Positions 1 through 8,762 of a DNA stretch of 64,000 nucleotides are shown piece after piece. Every line of letters begins with the position of its first letter. The first letter of the stretch is position 1. Location: assembly GCA_964471945.1 (NCBI GenBank), contig CAYYIJ010000001.1, forward strand, positions 62,001 through 126,000, written 5' to 3'. The notes below the pieces were generated by a model, which saw nothing but the letters and a program-made list of their open reading frames with translations, was not told the DNA's origin and made no database searches. Origin of the DNA: JASEHD01 sp964471945 (GTDB taxonomy: Bacteria; Bacteroidota; Ignavibacteria; UBA10030; SZUA-254). The position numbers and the translations under genes are program-made.

Positions 1-810
1 ATCAAAATGTTGATGATATCTAAGTCAGGTCACTCTGGAGGACCACTTGGCTTGGCTGAAGTATTTGCAAGTTTCTACTTCAATATCCTGAATATTGATC
101 CACAAAACCCCAAATGGGAAGATAGAGATTATTTCTTTTTGTCGGCTGGTCATCTTTGTCCAGCGTGGTATGCAACGCTTGCACGAAGAGGATATTTTCC
201 ATTGAGCGAATTAACAACTCTTCGAAAAATAAATACCAGATTGCAAGGACATCCCGCTCCTGCTCATACTCATGGTGTACCGGGAATTGAAATTGCTTCC
301 GGCGCACTCGGACAAGGTTTATCTGTTGCAGTCGGTTGCGCTCTTGGTGTACGACTTGATAAAAAAACAAACAGAGTTTATGTCTTGCTTGGTGATGGCG
401 AGCTTGATGAAGGACAAATCTGGGAAGCAGCCATGACCGCAGGTCATCATAAAGTAGATAATCTCATTGCGATAGTTGATAGGAATGATTGTCAGATTGA
501 TGGACGTACGATGAATGTTATGAATCTTGAACCGCTTGTCGAGAAGTGGAAAGCATTTAACTGGCATGTCCTAGAATGTAATGGAAATGATGTTAATGAA
601 TTTGTCGGGACAGTCAAACTTGCTCAAGAGTTAAGAGGGAAACCAACAGTTATTATAACACGTACATTTATGGGTAACGGAGTTTCGTTCATGCACGATG
701 ATTACAAATGGCATGGTGTGCCACCCAATGAAGAACAAGGCAAGCGAGCATTATCTGAATTACCTCTGACAAAGTTTGGAGATTTTGTAACATTTGATTG
801 GGAGAATTAA
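1..810 (+). CDS. Transketolase, N-terminal (TPP-binding) subunit, 5' partial
   Basis: First subunit of a two-gene transketolase, which moves two-carbon ketol units in the non-oxidative pentose phosphate pathway. The frame is open from base 1 and the visible protein starts in the middle of the conserved SGHSGGPLG segment, so the true start lies upstream of the window; the family is normally only slightly longer. The TPP/metal motif begins at GDGELDEG (about residue 129 of the visible frame) and continues to DRNDCQIDG. The partner C-terminal subunit follows at 1340, separated from this gene by a small toxin-antitoxin-like pair, which is unusual for halves of one enzyme. A transaldolase at 50263 would serve the same pathway. 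Confidence 0.95.
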   Translation: MKMLMISKSGHSGGPLGLAEVFASFYFNILNIDPQNPKWEDRDYFFLSAGHLCPAWYATLARRGYFPLSELTTLRKINTRLQGHPAPAHTHGVPGIEIASGALGQGLSVAVGCALGVRLDKKTNRVYVLLGDGELDEGQIWEAAMTAGHHKVDNLIAIVDRNDCQIDGRTMNVMNLEPLVEKWKAFNWHVLECNGNDVNEFVGTVKLAQELRGKPTVIITRTFMGNGVSFMHDDYKWHGVPPNEEQGKRALSELPLTKFGDFVTFDWEN

Positions 811-869
811 ATTGGAATGATGGATTAATGGAATGTTGAACTAGGAATATTTAAATATCGGTTTAAAAT

Positions 870-1130
870 ATGGAAATTAAACTAGATAAACATATTATCG
901 AACAAATGATAAAACGTGGAACTAATGAAAACGAGATTATGGAAGTGTTGAACGAAGCTGTTGAGTGTGATGCAAAATATGATAGAAAAAGAAAATCGAA
1001 AATTTTTCATTATAACACGTTTTGGTGCGGAAAATATTATAGACAAAAGAAAGTGGAGGTTATCTATAAGTATGAAGGTAATCAAATAATTACTATAACA
1101 GTTTATGTATACTACGGAGAATGGAAATGA
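870..1130 (+). CDS. DUF4258-like small protein (putative toxin of a TA-like pair)
   Basis: An 86-residue protein resembling the DUF4258 family: an N-terminal helix with the H-x(n)-M-x-x-RG-x-x-E pattern (HIIEQMIKRGTNENEIMEVL), followed by beta strands ending in VEVIYKYEGNQIITITVYV. Such proteins are often encoded next to DUF2283 proteins, and the pair is usually treated as toxin-antitoxin-like, although the biochemical activity is not settled. The stop codon overlaps the next gene by an ATGA junction, so the two are probably translationally coupled. The pair sits between the two transketolase subunit genes in the same orientation. Family assignment is from pattern recognition alone. Confidence 0.7.
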   Translation: MEIKLDKHIIEQMIKRGTNENEIMEVLNEAVECDAKYDRKRKSKIFHYNTFWCGKYYRQKKVEVIYKYEGNQIITITVYVYYGEWK

Positions 1131-1336
1131 AAATTTATTATAATCCCAAGGATGATCTCCTCAGAATCACCTTAAAGGAAAGTAAGGAAGTCAGAAATGA
1201 AAGATATAATGACGATATCGTATTTGACGTCGACAAAGAAGATAAAGTCGTCGGGATCGAAATTTTTGATGCAGCAAAATATCTCGAGATCGGTGATTTA
1301 TTAAGTGTTACTCTTGTTCAAGAAAAATTGGCATAA
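1127..1336 (+). CDS. DUF2283-like small protein (putative antitoxin)
   Basis: A protein of about 69 residues that looks like DUF2283: MKIYYNPKDDLLRITL, then a V-x-x-E-R-Y-x-D-D-I-x-x-D-x-D segment and VGIEIFDAAKYL. An ATG at 1121 is in frame, but the ATG at 1127 is preferred because GGAGA (1116-1120) lies six bases before it and it forms a 4-bp ATGA overlap with the upstream gene. Acidic composition fits an antitoxin-like partner. The transketolase C-terminal subunit begins three bases after its stop codon, so the pair is embedded in that operon rather than standing alone. Confidence 0.7.
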   Translation: MKIYYNPKDDLLRITLKESKEVRNERYNDDIVFDVDKEDKVVGIEIFDAAKYLEIGDLLSVTLVQEKLA

Positions 1337-1339
1337 TCA

Positions 1340-2308
1340 ATGGCAAAATTTCAAATCAAAGAACATAAAGCCACACGACTCGGCTTCGGTGAAGCACTTG
1401 TAGAGTTGGGTCACGAGAATCCGAATGTTGTAGTTCTCGGAGGAGACGTTACTGGTTCAGTTCGAACAGATTTATTCATGAAAGCTTTTCCCGATCGGTT
1501 CTTCAGTGTCGGAATAGCAGAACAAGACATGATGGGAACAGCGGCAGGACTTGCGATTGCGGGAAAGATTCCATTCGCATCTGCGTATGGTGTGTTTGCG
1601 ACAGGAAGACCTTTCGATCAAATTCGTCAATCAATTGCATACAGTCAGATTCCAGTTAAGATTTGTGCATCTCACTGCGGAATAACTGTCGGACAAGATG
1701 GCGCAACTCATCAATCACTCGAAGATATCGCACTTATGCGTGCGCTACCGCATATGACAATTGCCTCGCCGTGCGATTATCATCAAGCAAAAAAAATGGT
1801 GAAAGGTTCAATCAATTGGAATCATCCGATTTATATCAGATTCTTCAGAGATAACTCACTTGTGTTCACCGATCCATCCGCTACATTTGAATTTGGAAAA
1901 GCTGATACACTCATCGATGGTTCTGATGTAACGATAATCGCATGTGGATTACAAGTTTGGGAATCTATTCTTGCCGAAGAAATGCTTGAGAAGGAAGGAA
2001 TCAGTGCTCGCGTAATCGACATGCATACAATCAAACCATTGGATGCAGATGCAATTTTAAAAGCCGCCAAAGAAACAGGCGCCATTGTAACTGCAGAAGA
2101 TCATCAGAAACATGGAGGTCTCGGCAGTGCAGTAGCTGAATACCTTTCACAACATTATCCAACACCGCAAGAGTTTGTTGCAATCAATGATACATTCGGA
2201 GAATCTGGTTTAGGTGATGAGTTGATGAAGAAATATGGAATTGATAAAGAAGCAATTGTCAAAGCTGTACACAAAGTTATTGAAAGAAAGAAAAACAAAA
2301 GATTTTGA
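1340..2308 (+). CDS. Transketolase, C-terminal (pyrimidine-binding and C-terminal) subunit
   Basis: Second half of the split transketolase, 322 residues. It carries the Pyr domain with the catalytic glutamate in VGIAEQDMMG (E61), which activates the TPP cofactor bound by the other subunit, and the transketolase C domain (VTIIACGLQVWESILAEEML onward). The length matches the stand-alone C-terminal subunit found in many bacteria and archaea, so this is not a broken full-length gene. No good ribosome binding site is visible before the ATG. With only three bases after the DUF2283 stop, translation probably depends on coupling. Confidence 0.95.
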   Translation: MAKFQIKEHKATRLGFGEALVELGHENPNVVVLGGDVTGSVRTDLFMKAFPDRFFSVGIAEQDMMGTAAGLAIAGKIPFASAYGVFATGRPFDQIRQSIAYSQIPVKICASHCGITVGQDGATHQSLEDIALMRALPHMTIASPCDYHQAKKMVKGSINWNHPIYIRFFRDNSLVFTDPSATFEFGKADTLIDGSDVTIIACGLQVWESILAEEMLEKEGISARVIDMHTIKPLDADAILKAAKETGAIVTAEDHQKHGGLGSAVAEYLSQHYPTPQEFVAINDTFGESGLGDELMKKYGIDKEAIVKAVHKVIERKKNKRF

Positions 2309-2320
2309 AGGAGATTGAAC

Positions 2321-3526
2321 ATGAAGAAGTTATTAATTTTATTGACGATAATTATTTTGCCGCTGGCAGTCGGATTTGGATTAGGATATGGAGTTGGACA
2401 TAAAAGTTTTGCACCAAATACGAATGATAGTTTCAATATGGATGAACAGCTTTCTACAGCATCCTATACACAAGCTAACCGTGACAGCTTCAATGAACAG
2501 ATTACTGTCGGTCGTCAAAATGCAATTACACGGGCTGTTGGATTTGCAAGTCCGGCTGTAGTTGGAATTAACGTAACAGAAGTTCGTGAATATCGTTATC
2601 ATAACCCTTGGTCGCGTATGTTCGGCGATGATCCATTTTTTCGACAGTTCTTTGGAGATAGAACTTATCGACAAGAAGTCAAAGGTCTTGGATCGGGTTT
2701 TATAATTTCACCTGATGGGTATGTCTTAACAAACGACCACGTTGCCGGCAACGCATCAAAAATTACAATCACACTAACTAACAAAGAAAAATATGAAGCC
2801 GAATTGATCGGCACTGATTTAGTTTCCGATATTTCTTTATTGAAAATTAATGGAAAAGATTTGCCATATATAAAACTTGGCAATTCAGATGATGTAATCA
2901 TTGGTGAATGGGTTATCGCGATGGGAAATCCGTTCGGTCTTTTCGAAATTGCGGATAAGCCGACTGTTACTGTTGGAGTAGTGAGTGCAACTGGAATGAA
3001 TCTCAATGCTGAAGGTGGACGAATTTATCGCGGTATGATTCAAACTGATGCTGCAATCAACCAGGGAAATAGCGGTGGTCCATTATTGAACTCTGCCGGT
3101 GAAGTAATCGGTGTAAACGCAGTTATATACACACCGAACCAAGGTAACATTGGTCTCGGTTTTGCAATTCCCATCAATCGAGTGAAGGACATTGTTGCTG
3201 AGTTGAAAAGAAGCGGTAAAATTGAAAGAAATTTCTGGACAGGGCTTGAAGTGCAAACCGTTGATGCACGTGTTGCAAGATATTTCGATTTAGATAAAGC
3301 AGAAGGTGTTATTGTTACCGATGTTAAACGCCGAAGTCCAGCCGATGAAAGCGGTTTTAAACCGGGTGATATCATCATCGATGTTAACGGTGAAAAGATT
3401 ATAAATGAAAATGCAATCGTCTCTATTGTTAGAACATCGAAAGCGGGAGATTTGTTGAAAATGAAAGTGATTCGTGATAAGAAAATTATTAATTTAAGTC
3501 TAAGATTAGAAAAACAACCGTCATGA
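2321..3526 (+). CDS. htrA: HtrA/Deg-family periplasmic serine protease with one PDZ domain
   Basis: A 401-residue envelope quality-control protease. Residues 1-25 form a membrane anchor or uncleaved signal. The trypsin-like domain follows with catalytic His140 (LTNDHVAGN), Asp170 (SDISLL) and Ser251 (GNSGGPLL). A single PDZ domain occupies roughly 295-395. One PDZ and an N-terminal anchor give a DegS/HtrA layout rather than two-PDZ DegP. A TTG at 2315 is in frame, but AAGGAG (2308-2313) is seven bases before the ATG at 2321, which is taken as the start. The stop overlaps purB by ATGA. Confidence 0.95.
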   Translation: MKKLLILLTIIILPLAVGFGLGYGVGHKSFAPNTNDSFNMDEQLSTASYTQANRDSFNEQITVGRQNAITRAVGFASPAVVGINVTEVREYRYHNPWSRMFGDDPFFRQFFGDRTYRQEVKGLGSGFIISPDGYVLTNDHVAGNASKITITLTNKEKYEAELIGTDLVSDISLLKINGKDLPYIKLGNSDDVIIGEWVIAMGNPFGLFEIADKPTVTVGVVSATGMNLNAEGGRIYRGMIQTDAAINQGNSGGPLLNSAGEVIGVNAVIYTPNQGNIGLGFAIPINRVKDIVAELKRSGKIERNFWTGLEVQTVDARVARYFDLDKAEGVIVTDVKRRSPADESGFKPGDIIIDVNGEKIINENAIVSIVRTSKAGDLLKMKVIRDKKIINLSLRLEKQPS

Positions 3527-4818
3527 TAAATCGCTATACGCGTCCAGAAATGGGAAAAATCTGGACGGAAGAAAATAAATTCCAAACTTGGCTCCATATT
3601 GAGATTCTCGCTTGTGAAGCGCAGGCAGAGCTTGGGGTGATTCCGAAAGAAGCTGTCAAAGTTATTCGCGAGAAAGCCAAGTTCGATGTTAAACGGATCG
3701 ATGAAATTGAAGCTCAGGTAAAACACGATGTAATCGCTTTTCTGACGAATGTCGGAGAATACGTTGGACCAGAATCCCGCTTCATTCATCTCGGTATGAC
3801 TTCCTCAGATATTATTGATACTGGAATCGCACTTCAGATGAAACAATCCGGCGATTTGCTTTTAAAGGATTTGACTGAGTTGAAAGATATCCTCGCGAAC
3901 CGAGCAAAGGAACATAAGTACACCATCATGATCGGCAGGACGCACGGTATTCATGCCGAGCCGATAACTTTTGGTTTGAAGCTTGCTCTTTGGTATGATG
4001 AAACTCGTCGCAACATCAAGCGGCTTGAACAGGCAAAGGAAAATATTTCTTATGGACAAATCTCAGGAGCCGTTGGCACTTACGAACATCTTGATCCATT
4101 TGTTGAAAGATATGTTTGTGAAAAATTAGGATTGAAGCCTGCACCAATCTCGACTCAGATTCTTCAGCGGGATCTTCATGCTGAATTTCTTACAACACTT
4201 GCAATAATCGGAAGTTCTTTAGAAAAATTTGCAACAGAGATTCGTCATTTACAAAAGACCGAAATACTTGAAGCGGAAGAATTTTTTTCAAAAGGACAAA
4301 AGGGCTCATCTGCAATGCCGCACAAGCGAAATCCGGTAAATTGCGAACGTGTAGCTGGATTAGCAAGAGTTCTTCGAGGAAACGCTCAGGCTGCGATGGA
4401 AAATATTTCACTCTGGCACGAACGGGATATCTCACATTCATCGGCAGAGAGAGTTATAATTCCCGATAGCTGTACCCTCCTCGATTTTATGATTTCAGAA
4501 TTCACGAACATCACCGACAAGCTCATTGTGTATCCCGAGAACATGATGAAGAACATCGAGCTTACACACGGACTCATTTTCTCGCAAGAAGTTCTACTCG
4601 CATTAACGAAGAAAGGTATGACACGTGAAGATGCATATTCTGCTGTACAGAAATACGCAATGGAAGTGTGGCAGAACAAAAAGAATTTTAAAGAAGTTTT
4701 GAAATCTGATTCCAATATTACGAAGTATTTGGGCGGCAGTGAGATTGACGAGTTGTTTGATTTGGAGAAAAGTATTCGTAATGTAGATTATATTTTTAAA
4801 AGAGTTGGATTAATGTAA
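3523..4818 (+). CDS. purB: Adenylosuccinate lyase
   Basis: A 431-residue enzyme that splits SAICAR and adenylosuccinate, releasing fumarate, in purine and AMP synthesis. The fumarase/aspartase superfamily signature GSSAMPHKRNPVNCE is at 261-275 with the catalytic serine loop, and the conserved histidine is in GRTHGIHAEP (H141). Length fits the shorter bacterial PurB class. It starts inside the htrA stop codon (ATGA), implying translational coupling. A CTCTGCG/CGCAAAG repeat region follows its stop codon. Confidence 0.96.
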   Translation: MINRYTRPEMGKIWTEENKFQTWLHIEILACEAQAELGVIPKEAVKVIREKAKFDVKRIDEIEAQVKHDVIAFLTNVGEYVGPESRFIHLGMTSSDIIDTGIALQMKQSGDLLLKDLTELKDILANRAKEHKYTIMIGRTHGIHAEPITFGLKLALWYDETRRNIKRLEQAKENISYGQISGAVGTYEHLDPFVERYVCEKLGLKPAPISTQILQRDLHAEFLTTLAIIGSSLEKFATEIRHLQKTEILEAEEFFSKGQKGSSAMPHKRNPVNCERVAGLARVLRGNAQAAMENISLWHERDISHSSAERVIIPDSCTLLDFMISEFTNITDKLIVYPENMMKNIELTHGLIFSQEVLLALTKKGMTREDAYSAVQKYAMEVWQNKKNFKEVLKSDSNITKYLGGSEIDELFDLEKSIRNVDYIFKRVGLM

Positions 4819-4823
4819 AAATA

Positions 4824-4886
4824 CTCTGCGTTCTCAGCGTCTCTGCGGTGAAAGAATTTCTCGCAAAGATCGCAAAGGTCGCAAAG
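4824..4886. repeat. CTCTGCG / CGCAAAG repeat module
   Basis: The spacer after purB contains CTCTGCGTTCTCAGCGTCTC continuing to GCGG (4824-4849), then three spaced copies of CGCAAAG (4861-4886). The first block is nearly the reverse complement of the right arm of the inverted-repeat element at 12649-12825, and similar words recur at 24905 and 44756. No clear terminal inverted repeats or target duplication are seen here, so this is a module or remnant. Confidence 0.6.
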
Positions 4887-4925
4887 AAATAAATTTAAAA
4901 AGAATTTCTATTAATGGAGAACAAT

Positions 4926-6407
4926 ATGAAAAAATATCAAAATTTTATTAACGGCAAGTGGTGTGATGCCAAATCTGGAAAAACATTCGAGAACCGCAAC
5001 CCAGCCAACTGGAGTGAGATAGTTGGTATCTTCCCAAAATCTGGGAAAGAGGATGCTGAAGAAGCGATAAAAGCTGCACGAACAGCATTCGAAAAATGGC
5101 GGCTCGTGCCTGCACCTAAGCGTGGAGACATTCTTAAAAAAGTCGGCGACATAATGAGCAGCCGTAAAGATGAGATTGCAAAACTCATGACTCGCGAAAT
5201 GGGTAAAGTTCTCACCGAAACAAAAGGCGATGTACAAGAAGGAATCGATACAGCGTACTACGGTGCATCCGAAGGGCGCAGACTTTTCGGCAAGACAGCA
5301 CCATCTGAGCTTTCAAACAAATTCAACATGGCGATACGTGTTCCAATCGGTGTGGCTGGAGTGATTACACCATGGAATTTTCCGATGGCAATTCCAACAT
5401 GGAAAATATTTCCTGCACTGCTTTGCGGTAACACAGTTGTCTTTAAGCCCGCATCCGATACACCAGCAACAGCAACGGTACTTGTAGAAATTTTATCGGA
5501 AGCAGGTGTTCCTGAAGGTGTTGTCAACATCGTTCATGGCGGTGGTGGTGAAGTTGGTAATGCAATAGTCGGAAGTCCCGATGTGGATTTAGTCAGCTTC
5601 ACTGGCTCGACTGAGATTGGAATAAAGATTTCCGAGATGGGCAGTAAAACATTGAAGCGTATCTCGCTCGAACTCGGTGGTAAGAATGCACAGATTGTTA
5701 TGGACGATGCCGACTTGAATCTTGCACTCGATGGCGTGCTTTGGGGAGCGTTTGGAACAACCGGTCAGCGTTGCACTGCAACCAGCCGATTGATTTTGCA
5801 CGAAAAAGTTTTCGATAAGTTCATGTCGATGCTTATTGACCGCACTAAGAAACTCCGACTTGGCGATGGACTTCTTCCAACTACCGATGTTGGACCTTGC
5901 GTAAACGAAGGGCAAAGAAATACTGATCATAGCTATGTTGAGATTGGATTGAAAGAAGGTGCAAAACTTTCATGCGGTGGCGATATAGGAAAAGGCGGCG
6001 ACCTCGACAACGGTTGGTTCTATCAACCGACTATCTTTACTGAAGTAACTCCCGATATGCGAATTGCAAAAGAAGAAATTTTCGGTCCGGTGCTTTCTGT
6101 TATCAGAATAAAATCGCTTGAGGAAGCAATCAACGTTCTCAACAATACCATCTACGGACTCTCGTCTTCTATTTATACGAAGAATGTGAACGATGCATTC
6201 AGAGCCATTCGAGATATCAAAGCTGGAATTACTTACATCAACGCACCGACAATTGGGGCAGAAGCTCACATGCCGTTCGGTGGCGTGAAGCAAACAGGTA
6301 ACGGTCACCGCGAAGGCGGCTGGACAGTTTACGACTTCTTCAGTGAATGGAAAACTGTGTACATCGATTACAGCGGCGGATTGCAGAGGGCGCAAATAGA
6401 TACTTGA
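4926..6407 (+). CDS. NAD(P)-dependent aldehyde dehydrogenase family protein
   Basis: A 493-residue soluble dehydrogenase oxidising an aldehyde to a carboxylate. Visible key residues are Asn151 (TPWNFP), Glu249 (LELGGKN) and nucleophile Cys283 (GQRCTATSR), with the Rossmann segment FTGSTEIG. The C-terminal motif MPFGGVKQTGNGHREGG resembles semialdehyde-type members such as alpha-ketoglutaric semialdehyde dehydrogenases, but the substrate cannot be fixed from sequence. An ATG at 4914 is in frame; the ATG at 4926 is preferred because GGAGA (4916-4920) is five bases before it. It stands alone in its region. A lysine 6-aminotransferase 12 kb away makes lysine catabolism one possible role. Confidence 0.93.
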   Translation: MKKYQNFINGKWCDAKSGKTFENRNPANWSEIVGIFPKSGKEDAEEAIKAARTAFEKWRLVPAPKRGDILKKVGDIMSSRKDEIAKLMTREMGKVLTETKGDVQEGIDTAYYGASEGRRLFGKTAPSELSNKFNMAIRVPIGVAGVITPWNFPMAIPTWKIFPALLCGNTVVFKPASDTPATATVLVEILSEAGVPEGVVNIVHGGGGEVGNAIVGSPDVDLVSFTGSTEIGIKISEMGSKTLKRISLELGGKNAQIVMDDADLNLALDGVLWGAFGTTGQRCTATSRLILHEKVFDKFMSMLIDRTKKLRLGDGLLPTTDVGPCVNEGQRNTDHSYVEIGLKEGAKLSCGGDIGKGGDLDNGWFYQPTIFTEVTPDMRIAKEEIFGPVLSVIRIKSLEEAINVLNNTIYGLSSSIYTKNVNDAFRAIRDIKAGITYINAPTIGAEAHMPFGGVKQTGNGHREGGWTVYDFFSEWKTVYIDYSGGLQRAQIDT

Positions 6408-6471
6408 GGGAGGATGTAAGTAGTTGAGTAGATTAGTAGTTGAGCATTTTCCTCCCTAGGATAGGATTTGC

Positions 6472-6540
6472 CGATAACAATATAAAATCAATATCTCAGA
6501 ATTTTTTTGTCATTACTGCTGTTGCAATATATTGTTATCG
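6472..6540. promoter_or_regulatory. 13-bp inverted repeat upstream of the AbiL-like operon
   Basis: CGATAACAATATA (6472-6484) is repeated in perfect inverted form at 6528-6540, spanning 69 bp in the gene-free interval between the aldehyde dehydrogenase and the defence pair. It could be a hairpin, an operator or the ends of a tiny element. No flanking direct repeat is seen. The remainder of 6408-6702 shows no coding potential. Confidence 0.45.
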
Positions 6541-6702
6541 ATGGGGAAATGCTAAGAATAACTGTTTTCAATCTGTAGAGATTTTCAATTAATTATTCTA
6601 GATGTTTGCTAATGATTAATATTAAATATATATTAGGATAATCAAAGGCTTATTTACGATATTTTTACAAACACAGTCTTAATTTTAGGTTAGGTGACTA
6701 AA

Positions 6703-7989
6703 ATGCTTATAGAATTTACAGTTGAAAATTTCAGATCAATTAAGGGAAGACAAACCTTATCACTGCTCTCGTCTGGTAAAGTTAGTGAACATCCAGAAAA
6801 TTTAATTATTACTAAAGATAACCTCAGGGTAAATAAATCTACAATTATTTATGGGCGTAATGCATCAGGTAAAACTAATTTCTTGATGGCGATGAAAGCA
6901 CTCGAATTTCTAGTAAGAAGGTCTGTTCATTTTAAAATAGATCAAGAGATACAACCATATGAACCGTTTAAGCTAGATAAAAACTCAAGTGACAAACCGA
7001 TCAGTTTGGAAATCGATTTTATCGCAAAAGATAATGTTAGGTACAAATACTCGGTATCATTTTCAAAATCTGAAATAATTCATGAATCGTTATTTTATTA
7101 TCCGAAGGGTCAACCTGCTAAGCTGTTTATGAGGGAAAACAAAAAACCTATTATTTTTGGTACGTCAATAAAAGGTGATAGACGCAGTGTTGAGAAACAA
7201 TTATTGAGTAATCAACTTTTTCTATCCAAGGGAGCAAACAGTAACATTGAACAACTAAAAATACCTTATCTTTTTTTTAATAAATACATTTTTGCAAGAA
7301 TTTATAGTGATTTTGATTTTGATGATTCTCTTATCAATAGTTATACAAGAGCTATTGCAGAAAAAAAAGATACAAAGTTAAAAGAAAATCTTGATAAGTT
7401 GATAAGGATTGCTGATACAGGTATCTCATCTATTATAGTTAATGAAGTAGCGGTTGATAAAATAAAATTCCCGGACGGTTTATCGGAGGATGCTAAAAGG
7501 CGAATAATAGATAGAAATAAGTATGAGATAAAAACAATTCATAAAATCTATAATGAAGGCATTACATCAGGTGAAATCACTTTTGACTTACATGATGAAT
7601 CAATGGGCACAATAAAATTATTAGCAGTAGGTGGAATGATTCTCGATGCTTTAAGTGATGGTACTGTTTTAATCATCGATGAATTAGATAAAAGTTTACA
7701 CCCATTGTTAACCCGTGTACTAATAAAGTTATTCCATAACTCCATAACTAATCCCAACAATGCACAGCTAATATTTGCGACTCACGATGTCTCCCTTATG
7801 GATAAGGAGTTATTTAGACGAGATCAAATCTGGTTTACCGAGAAGGAAATTGATGGGGCTACGAAGCTATATTCGCTATCAGATATAAAAGGAGTTCGGA
7901 AAGAATATTCATATGAAAAATGGTATCTGAGTGGGAGATTCGGTGGTACACCGGTTATCAACGAACACGAGTTGATATCTAGTTTTTAA
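6703..7989 (+). CDS. AAA/ABC-type ATPase of an AbiL/RloA-like defence system
   Basis: A 428-residue SMC/ABC-like ATPase. The N terminus (MLIEFTVENFRSI) is typical of RloA/AbiLi/OLD-like ATPases. The Walker A GRNASGKT is at 51-58, Walker B is in VLIIDELDKSLHP and the switch histidine is in FATHDVSL. The DELD-S-LHP arrangement is the family hallmark. It is followed one base later by an RloB-domain protein, matching the two-gene AbiL (AbiLi + AbiLii) abortive-infection layout. A GTG at 6694 is in frame; the ATG at 6703 is favoured by AGGTGA at 6692-6697. Phage-triggered toxicity is inferred from the family and has not been shown for this protein. Confidence 0.85.
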   Translation: MLIEFTVENFRSIKGRQTLSLLSSGKVSEHPENLIITKDNLRVNKSTIIYGRNASGKTNFLMAMKALEFLVRRSVHFKIDQEIQPYEPFKLDKNSSDKPISLEIDFIAKDNVRYKYSVSFSKSEIIHESLFYYPKGQPAKLFMRENKKPIIFGTSIKGDRRSVEKQLLSNQLFLSKGANSNIEQLKIPYLFFNKYIFARIYSDFDFDDSLINSYTRAIAEKKDTKLKENLDKLIRIADTGISSIIVNEVAVDKIKFPDGLSEDAKRRIIDRNKYEIKTIHKIYNEGITSGEITFDLHDESMGTIKLLAVGGMILDALSDGTVLIIDELDKSLHPLLTRVLIKLFHNSITNPNNAQLIFATHDVSLMDKELFRRDQIWFTEKEIDGATKLYSLSDIKGVRKEYSYEKWYLSGRFGGTPVINEHELISSF

Positions 7990-7990
7990 T

Positions 7991-8608
7991 ATGGCTAATC
8001 GACTCAGACAAAATAAAATTCTACCCCTTAGAAAAAGGGGACTGATTCTATGTGAAGGAAAAACAGAAATAAGTTACTTCAATGGATTGAAACATGACGA
8101 GATGGTTAGAAGGCGTCTTTCTGCAATAGATATTTACATCGGTCAGCCCTCAAATTACTCACCACTAGGTCTTGTGAAAGAGGCTAAGGAGAGAAAAAAA
8201 CAAGCTATAAGGGAAAAGAATCACTATGATTTTGTGTGGTTGGTGTTTGATAGGAATGGTCATGATAAAGTACCAGAAGCATTCAATATGGCACATTCAA
8301 ATAAAATTAAAATTGCTTTTTCGGTTAGGTGTTTTGAGTTTTGGTTCTTATTACATTTCACTCAATCGCTAAAACCATATACGAAATGCGATGAATTAAT
8401 TCATGAATTGAAAAAGAAATATCATCGTTATGATGGCTCTATCAATCACTATGAAGAATTGAAAGCTCAAACCTTGACTGCAATAAGTAATGGTGCCTGG
8501 GTAATCAAGCAAAATCAAAATGATATAGACAGGGGTACACCTTTGTACGATTTAAATGCTTATACTGACGTACATCTACTCGTGGAGTATTTACTTAATT
8601 TGTCATAA
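7991..8608 (+). CDS. RloB-domain (TOPRIM-like) effector of the AbiL-type system
   Basis: A 205-residue protein with the RloB/AbiLii signature: an N-terminal LILCEGKTE (TOPRIM-like acidic residue), a second acidic motif WLVFDRNGHD, and the strongly characteristic SVRCFEFWFLLHF segment. TOPRIM folds in this class are thought to act as nucleases on DNA or RNA once the ATPase partner is triggered. It begins one base after the ATPase stop, so the two are almost certainly co-expressed. No additional defence genes lie alongside. Confidence 0.85.
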   Translation: MANRLRQNKILPLRKRGLILCEGKTEISYFNGLKHDEMVRRRLSAIDIYIGQPSNYSPLGLVKEAKERKKQAIREKNHYDFVWLVFDRNGHDKVPEAFNMAHSNKIKIAFSVRCFEFWFLLHFTQSLKPYTKCDELIHELKKKYHRYDGSINHYEELKAQTLTAISNGAWVIKQNQNDIDRGTPLYDLNAYTDVHLLVEYLLNLS

Positions 8609-8702
8609 ATAAATTTGATATAAAACGGTTCATCTGTGGACCTCGAATCTGAAATACTCAAAGAGCATTCTAAGAGGCAGGTGTTATAGGAATGTGAATA
8701 AA

Positions 8703-8727
8703 AAAAGTCGGCTATTAACCGACTTTT
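8703..8727. terminator. Bidirectional rho-independent terminator
   Basis: AAAAGTCGG (8703-8711), loop CTATTAA, CCGACTTTT (8719-8727): a 9-bp perfect stem with an A-tract on one side and a T-tract on the other. It lies between the converging AbiL-type pair and the large secreted-protein gene and can serve both strands. A near-identical stem recurs at 12237-12261. Confidence 0.85.
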
Positions 8728-8762
8728 GAATGTTATTGTGATATTAAAAGTTCAAGAAATCT

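Noticed and set aside
4861..4886. CRISPR-like short repeats (three CGCAAAG units)
   Set aside because: The units are about 9 bp with no spacers of regular length, and no cas genes are present. They belong to the CGCAAAG repeat vocabulary.
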